A DNA stretch of 8,944 nt, taken from positions 1-8,944 of the forward strand of contig JAWOAS010000210.1 of the NCBI GenBank assembly GCA_046498405.1. The letters run 5' to 3'. The translations under genes were made by a program, and so were the position numbers. Of the stretch, positions 6,509 through 8,944 are shown one piece after another; the first letter of the stretch is position 1, and every line of letters starts with the position of its first letter. The DNA comes from T1Sed10-49 sp046498405. Lineage in GTDB: Bacteria; Actinomycetota; Nitriliruptoria; Euzebyales; Egibacteraceae. The notes below the pieces were generated by a model that was not told where the DNA came from, searched no databases, and worked only from the letters and a program-made list of their open reading frames with translations.

Positions 6509-6538
6509 GACCGTAGTGGTACGGTCATGCCTAGGCAA
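6509..6538. promoter_or_regulatory. Operator-like inverted repeats and candidate glpK promoter
   Basis: GACCGTA-GTGG-TACGGTC (6509-6526) is a perfect 7-bp inverted repeat with a 4-bp centre, followed one base later by the perfect palindrome TGCCTAGGCA (6528-6537). Reading toward glpK, TTGCCT (6538-6533) and TACGGT (6515-6510) are spaced 17 bp and could be the -35 and -10 (actinobacterial TANNNT type). The -10 would then sit inside one repeat arm and the -35 inside the palindrome, as expected for a repressed promoter. The cognate regulator is not identifiable from the window. Confidence 0.5.
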
Positions 6539-6770
6539 TAGGCGCCTCGGAGTTTCTCGTGAGCGGAGACCGACGTGTTGGGCGCAGGACGAGCACCGCG
6601 GTGTGCCGACGGCGCGAGGGTCGTCGCCGGCCACCGTGCGTCACCCGACGTGGGGTGAGCGGCCACCTCCGGCTGGCACGATGCGCACCCAGCGCACACC
6701 GGGACCGCATGAGGCTCGAGGCGTCGACGCCACGGTCGGACCGGGGCGACGAGAGAGGGGTTGAGGCACC
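6539..6770 (+). other. Remainder of divergent intergenic region, no convincing gene
   Basis: With the two preceding elements this completes the 324-bp gap between glpK and the G1P dehydrogenase gene. The only plus-strand ORF (GTG at 6559, 71 aa) is arginine-rich and looks like a GC-composition shadow. The gap presumably holds the promoter of the downstream gene, but no clear -35/-10 pair was found. GAGAGAGGGG (6751-6760) and GAGG (6763-6766) just before 6771 are ribosome binding candidates. Confidence 0.5.
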
Positions 6771-8138
6771 GTGACGGGATCGTCCCCAGCAGCACGAGTC
6801 GCGCGATCGTCCATGGAGCAGGCCTACGAAGGGCTCCCGCTCGAGCGCATCTACGTCGGGGCGGGCGCGCTCGGCGTGCTGCCCGGGCTCCTCGCCGAGC
6901 TCGGGGTCGAGGGCAGCGCCGGGCTCGTCCACGTCGCGCGTCCCGAGCCCGGCCTCGACACCCTCGTGGCCGAGGCGGGTGGGCTCGTCGGGCGCCGCCT
7001 CGAGCTCCGCCACGTCACGCCCAGCAGCGGGCCGCACGGTGTCGTCCTCGACGAGGCGACGGTCACGGGCGCGGTCGAGGCCTCCGCGGGGGTCGATGTC
7101 GTCATCGCCGTCGGCAGCGGCACGATCTCCGACCTCGCGAAGGTCGTGGCCGCCGAGGCCGGCGTCCCCCTCGTGTCGGTCCAGTCCGCGGCGTCGGTCA
7201 ACGGCTACTCCAACGGGCTGTCGGTGCTCATGCGCCGGGGCATCAAGCGCACGACGCCGACCGCTTCGCCGACGGCCCTGCTCATCGACCCCGAGGTGCT
7301 CGCCGCGGCCCCCGCGCGGCTGACGCAGGCCGGGGTCGGTGACGCCGTGGCGGTGTGCACCTCGCCAGCGGACTGGTACCTCGCGCGCGCGGCCGGCTTC
7401 GACGCCTCCTTCGACCCCGCGTACTTCGCCCCGGTGCAAGCCGACGTCGCCGACCTCCCCACCGCAGCCGACGGTGGCATGGACGCCCTCATCCGGGCGC
7501 TGACCGTCGGTGGCCTCGCGATCGCCGCGGTGCACTCGACGGCGCCGCTGTCGGGCTCGGAGCACCTCATGAGTCACGTCGTCGACATGGTCGCCGCCCA
7601 CCGCCACGCCGCCCACGACTACCACGGTGCCCAGGTGGGGGCGGGCTCGGTGGTCTTCGCCGCGCTGTGGCGTCACCTCCTCGCCGACCCCGCCCACGTG
7701 AGTCGGCCCGAGGGCCCCCGGCGCCCCAGCCTCGCCGAGCTCGAGGAGCGCAGCCGCGAGGTCTGGGCGGCGGTCGACCCGAGCGGGGCGCTGGGCAGGG
7801 ACTGCTGGTCCGTGGCGGGCGCGAAGTGGCGCTCGGTCCTCGAGGACCCGACGACCGTCGACGGACTGCTCGAGACCTGGGACGCCCACCTCGTCGCGCT
7901 CGGCGAGGCGATCGACGACGTCGACCGTCCACTGGCCGCGCTCGAGGCCTGGGGGGCGCCGACGTCCTTCGCCGACCTCGACCCCGCGCTCGACGACGAC
8001 GCCGTGCGCTGGGTCCTGCGGGCGCTGCCGTTCGTGCGCGACCGCTTCACCGTCGTCGACCTCCTCGTGCTCACCGGTCGATGGGACGACGAGCTCATCG
8101 ACCACCTCGTCGCCGCGTCCCACGCCTCGTCGCGATGA
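6771..8138 (+). CDS. sn-glycerol-1-phosphate dehydrogenase-like protein (AraM/EgsA, Fe-ADH superfamily)
   Basis: This 455-aa cytoplasmic NAD(P)-dependent dehydrogenase of the AraM/EgsA type would reduce DHAP to sn-glycerol 1-phosphate. The nucleotide-binding segment is VIAVGSGTISDLAK (111-124), followed by SVNGYSNG (142-149), where the family carries its small-residue substrate loop. The metal ligands typical of G1P dehydrogenases appear in order: Asp191 in AGVGDAVA, His265 in SGSEHLMSH and His285 in HDYHGAQVGAG. The GTG at 6771 is chosen because it has purine-rich sites upstream; the ATG at 6813 has none and would remove 14 residues. It is longer than B. subtilis AraM (about 394 aa), mainly at the C-terminus. 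The next genes follow without a gap. G1P here could feed a bacterial G1P lipid or be dephosphorylated by the HAD-IIA neighbour. Action on another polyol phosphate is possible. Confidence 0.9.
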   Translation: MTGSSPAARVARSSMEQAYEGLPLERIYVGAGALGVLPGLLAELGVEGSAGLVHVARPEPGLDTLVAEAGGLVGRRLELRHVTPSSGPHGVVLDEATVTGAVEASAGVDVVIAVGSGTISDLAKVVAAEAGVPLVSVQSAASVNGYSNGLSVLMRRGIKRTTPTASPTALLIDPEVLAAAPARLTQAGVGDAVAVCTSPADWYLARAAGFDASFDPAYFAPVQADVADLPTAADGGMDALIRALTVGGLAIAAVHSTAPLSGSEHLMSHVVDMVAAHRHAAHDYHGAQVGAGSVVFAALWRHLLADPAHVSRPEGPRRPSLAELEERSREVWAAVDPSGALGRDCWSVAGAKWRSVLEDPTTVDGLLETWDAHLVALGEAIDDVDRPLAALEAWGAPTSFADLDPALDDDAVRWVLRALPFVRDRFTVVDLLVLTGRWDDELIDHLVAASHASSR

Positions 8139-8293
8139 CCATGACGGCGGTGCGCCCGCGGCAGGGCCGGCGTCGGGACGCGTCGGCGCGCGACCACGGT
8201 GGCCGGGCGTCCAAGGCGAGCCTCCGCATCGACGTCGCCGAGCCCGTACGTTCACAGCCGTTGTCAACTGGCCAGGAACGGGATGCCCGATGA
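8135..8293 (+). CDS. Candidate 52-aa small protein, translationally coupled on both sides
   Basis: An ATG at 8135 overlaps the stop of the G1P dehydrogenase gene as ATGA (8135-8138). The frame runs 52 codons to a TGA at 8291-8293, which overlaps the HAD-IIA start as ATGA (8290-8293). The product starts MTMTAVRPRQGRRR, is rich in arginine, and has no recognised domain, signal peptide or membrane segment. It has no SD of its own. It fills the whole gap between two real genes, whose spacing otherwise (151 bp) would be unusual in this compact locus. It could be a genuine small protein, a coupling leader that delivers ribosomes to the HAD-IIA gene, or chance in GC-rich DNA. I do not recognise it. 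Confidence 0.35.
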   Translation: MTMTAVRPRQGRRRDASARDHGGRASKASLRIDVAEPVRSQPLSTGQERDAR

Positions 8294-8944
8294 CCTCGAC
8301 ACCCCAGAGCAGGACCGCCGTCGCGTCGGGCCATCTCCTGCGGCCCGATCGTCTCTTCGCGGCGTACGTGTTCGACTTGGATGGGACGATCTACCTGGGT
8401 GAGGGGCTGTTGCCGGGGGCTGGGCGGTTGGTCACCGAGCTGCGCCGGCGGGGGATCCCGGTGCGGTTCGTGTCGAACAACCCGACGAAGGACCCTGAGC
8501 AGTACGTCGAGAAGCTCACCCGGCTGGGGTTGCCGACGCCGGTGGGTGACATCGTCAACACCGTGGTGACGATGACCCGCTGGCTGCTCGAGCACGCCCC
8601 CGGCGAGGTCGTCTTCCCGTTGGGGGACCCGCCGCTGATCCGCGCGTTCGAGCGGGCGGGGATCCCGATGTCGGAGGACCCCGCCGAGATCGACCTCGTC
8701 GTGGCCAGCTACGACCATGGGTTCGACTACCGCAAGCTGCAGATCGCCTTCGACGCGTTGTGGTTCCATCGGCGGGCGCGTCTGGTGGCCACCCATCCCG
8801 ACCGCTACTGCCCGTTTCCCGGGGGGCGGGGTGAGCCTGACGTCCTCGGGCTCGCCGGTCAGTTCGCTGCTGTCGACGAGTTCCTCACCGGCCGTGAGAA
8901 CGTGGAGATGGTCGGCCGCCTGTACGGGCTGTCGCGTCGCCAGG
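8290..8944 (+). CDS. HAD-IIA (NagD/AraL-like) phosphatase, 5' part, fused in frame to DrrA-like ABC ATPase sequence; runs off window
   Basis: The frame is open for 218 codons from the ATG at 8290 to the window end. Residues 25-180 are a HAD subfamily IIA phosphatase. Motif I is YVFDLDGTIYLG (Asp29, Asp31), motif II is RFVSNNPTK (59-67), and the cap segment continues to ATHPDRYCPFPGGRGEPD (167-184). A normal family member would go on with cap helices, then the G-K-P and G-D motifs, to about 260-270 aa. Instead, from about residue 185 the protein reads LGLAGQFAAVDE and LTGRENVEMVGRLYGLSRR. That is the Q-loop region and following helix of DrrA-type drug-export ABC ATPases. The HAD part thus lacks its motif III lysine and motif IV aspartates. 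The break may be a true deletion fusion or an assembly join. The HAD start is coupled to the small ORF upstream. Confidence 0.85.
   Translation, partial: MTSTPQSRTAVASGHLLRPDRLFAAYVFDLDGTIYLGEGLLPGAGRLVTELRRRGIPVRFVSNNPTKDPEQYVEKLTRLGLPTPVGDIVNTVVTMTRWLLEHAPGEVVFPLGDPPLIRAFERAGIPMSEDPAEIDLVVASYDHGFDYRKLQIAFDALWFHRRARLVATHPDRYCPFPGGRGEPDVLGLAGQFAAVDEFLTGRENVEMVGRLYGLSRRQ
8842..8944 (+). pseudogene. Internal fragment of a DrrA-type ABC transporter ATP-binding protein
   Basis: About 34 residues match the segment after the Walker A region of daunorubicin-resistance-type (DrrA, ABC-2) ATPases. GLAGQFAAVDE contains the Q-loop glutamine and LTGRENVEMVGRLYGLSRR is the helical-domain segment. Neither Walker A nor a start codon precedes it; HAD-IIA sequence is directly upstream in the same frame. 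Downstream parts (signature motif, Walker B) would lie beyond the window if intact. The ABC identity is strong from the motif wording. Whether this is a decayed gene, a fusion or a misassembly is open. Confidence 0.75.

Noticed and set aside
6559..6774. 71-aa ORF in the glpK/G1P dehydrogenase gap
   Set aside because: Arg-rich composition, no ribosome site, and overlap with the start of the real downstream gene make it unlikely.
8166..8187. Possible terminator hairpin after the G1P dehydrogenase gene
   Set aside because: The stem (GCGTC/GACGC) leaves only a 2-nt loop and no U-run follows. The three reading frames here appear to be one transcription unit.
6531..8267. 578-codon minus-strand open frame opposite the G1P dehydrogenase gene
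   Set aside because: It is R/G/D-rich shadow coding that would run across the divergent promoter region. No recognisable motif.

Overview
The window is strongly GC-rich. Its codons nearly always end in G or C, GTG starts are used, and genes are tightly packed with 4-base stop/start overlaps. Together with the protein families seen, this suggests a chromosomal segment of a high-GC actinobacterium. No rRNA, tRNA, CRISPR, transposase or phage genes were seen.

Layout. (1) 1-613, plus: the C-terminal part of a GntR/HutC-family regulator with an HTH remnant and a UTRA effector domain. (2) 643-3147, minus: a three-gene operon read from right to left. It holds a non-canonical triose-phosphate-isomerase-family protein, a class II ketose-bisphosphate aldolase, and a CbbY-like HAD phosphatase that overlaps the aldolase stop by 4 bases. 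(3) 3148-3325: a divergent promoter region with an inverted repeat, a 10-bp palindrome and a leader hairpin. (4) 3326-4969, plus: GlpD-type FAD-dependent glycerol-3-phosphate dehydrogenase. (5) 4947-6446, minus: a GlpK-like FGGY kinase whose 3' end overlaps glpD by 23 bp. (6) 6447-6770: a second divergent control region, again with an inverted repeat, a 10-bp palindrome and a leader hairpin. (7) 6771-8138, plus: an AraM/EgsA-like sn-glycerol-1-phosphate dehydrogenase. (8) 8135-8293, plus: a possible 52-aa small ORF joined to both neighbours by ATGA overlaps. (9) 8290 to the window end, plus: a HAD-IIA (NagD/AraL-like) phosphatase whose reading frame changes, near 8840, into the Q-loop region of a DrrA-type ABC transporter ATPase.

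How it fits together. The kinase (glycerol to G3P), GlpD (G3P to DHAP), isomerase (DHAP to GAP) and class II aldolase (DHAP + GAP to a ketose bisphosphate) make a compact path from glycerol to hexose bisphosphate. The same set, a FGGY kinase, a GlpD-like dehydrogenase and a TIM-like isomerase, also resembles the EryA/EryB/EryH erythritol pathway of Brucella. The isomerase and kinase both depart from canonical motifs, so a tetritol or other polyol substrate is a real alternative. The right-hand pair, G1P dehydrogenase plus HAD-IIA phosphatase, recalls the araM and araL neighbours of the Bacillus subtilis arabinose operon and suggests DHAP drainage to G1P or glycerol. The most unusual features are the HAD-IIA/DrrA junction, the doubly coupled small ORF, and the similar architecture of the two divergent control regions.
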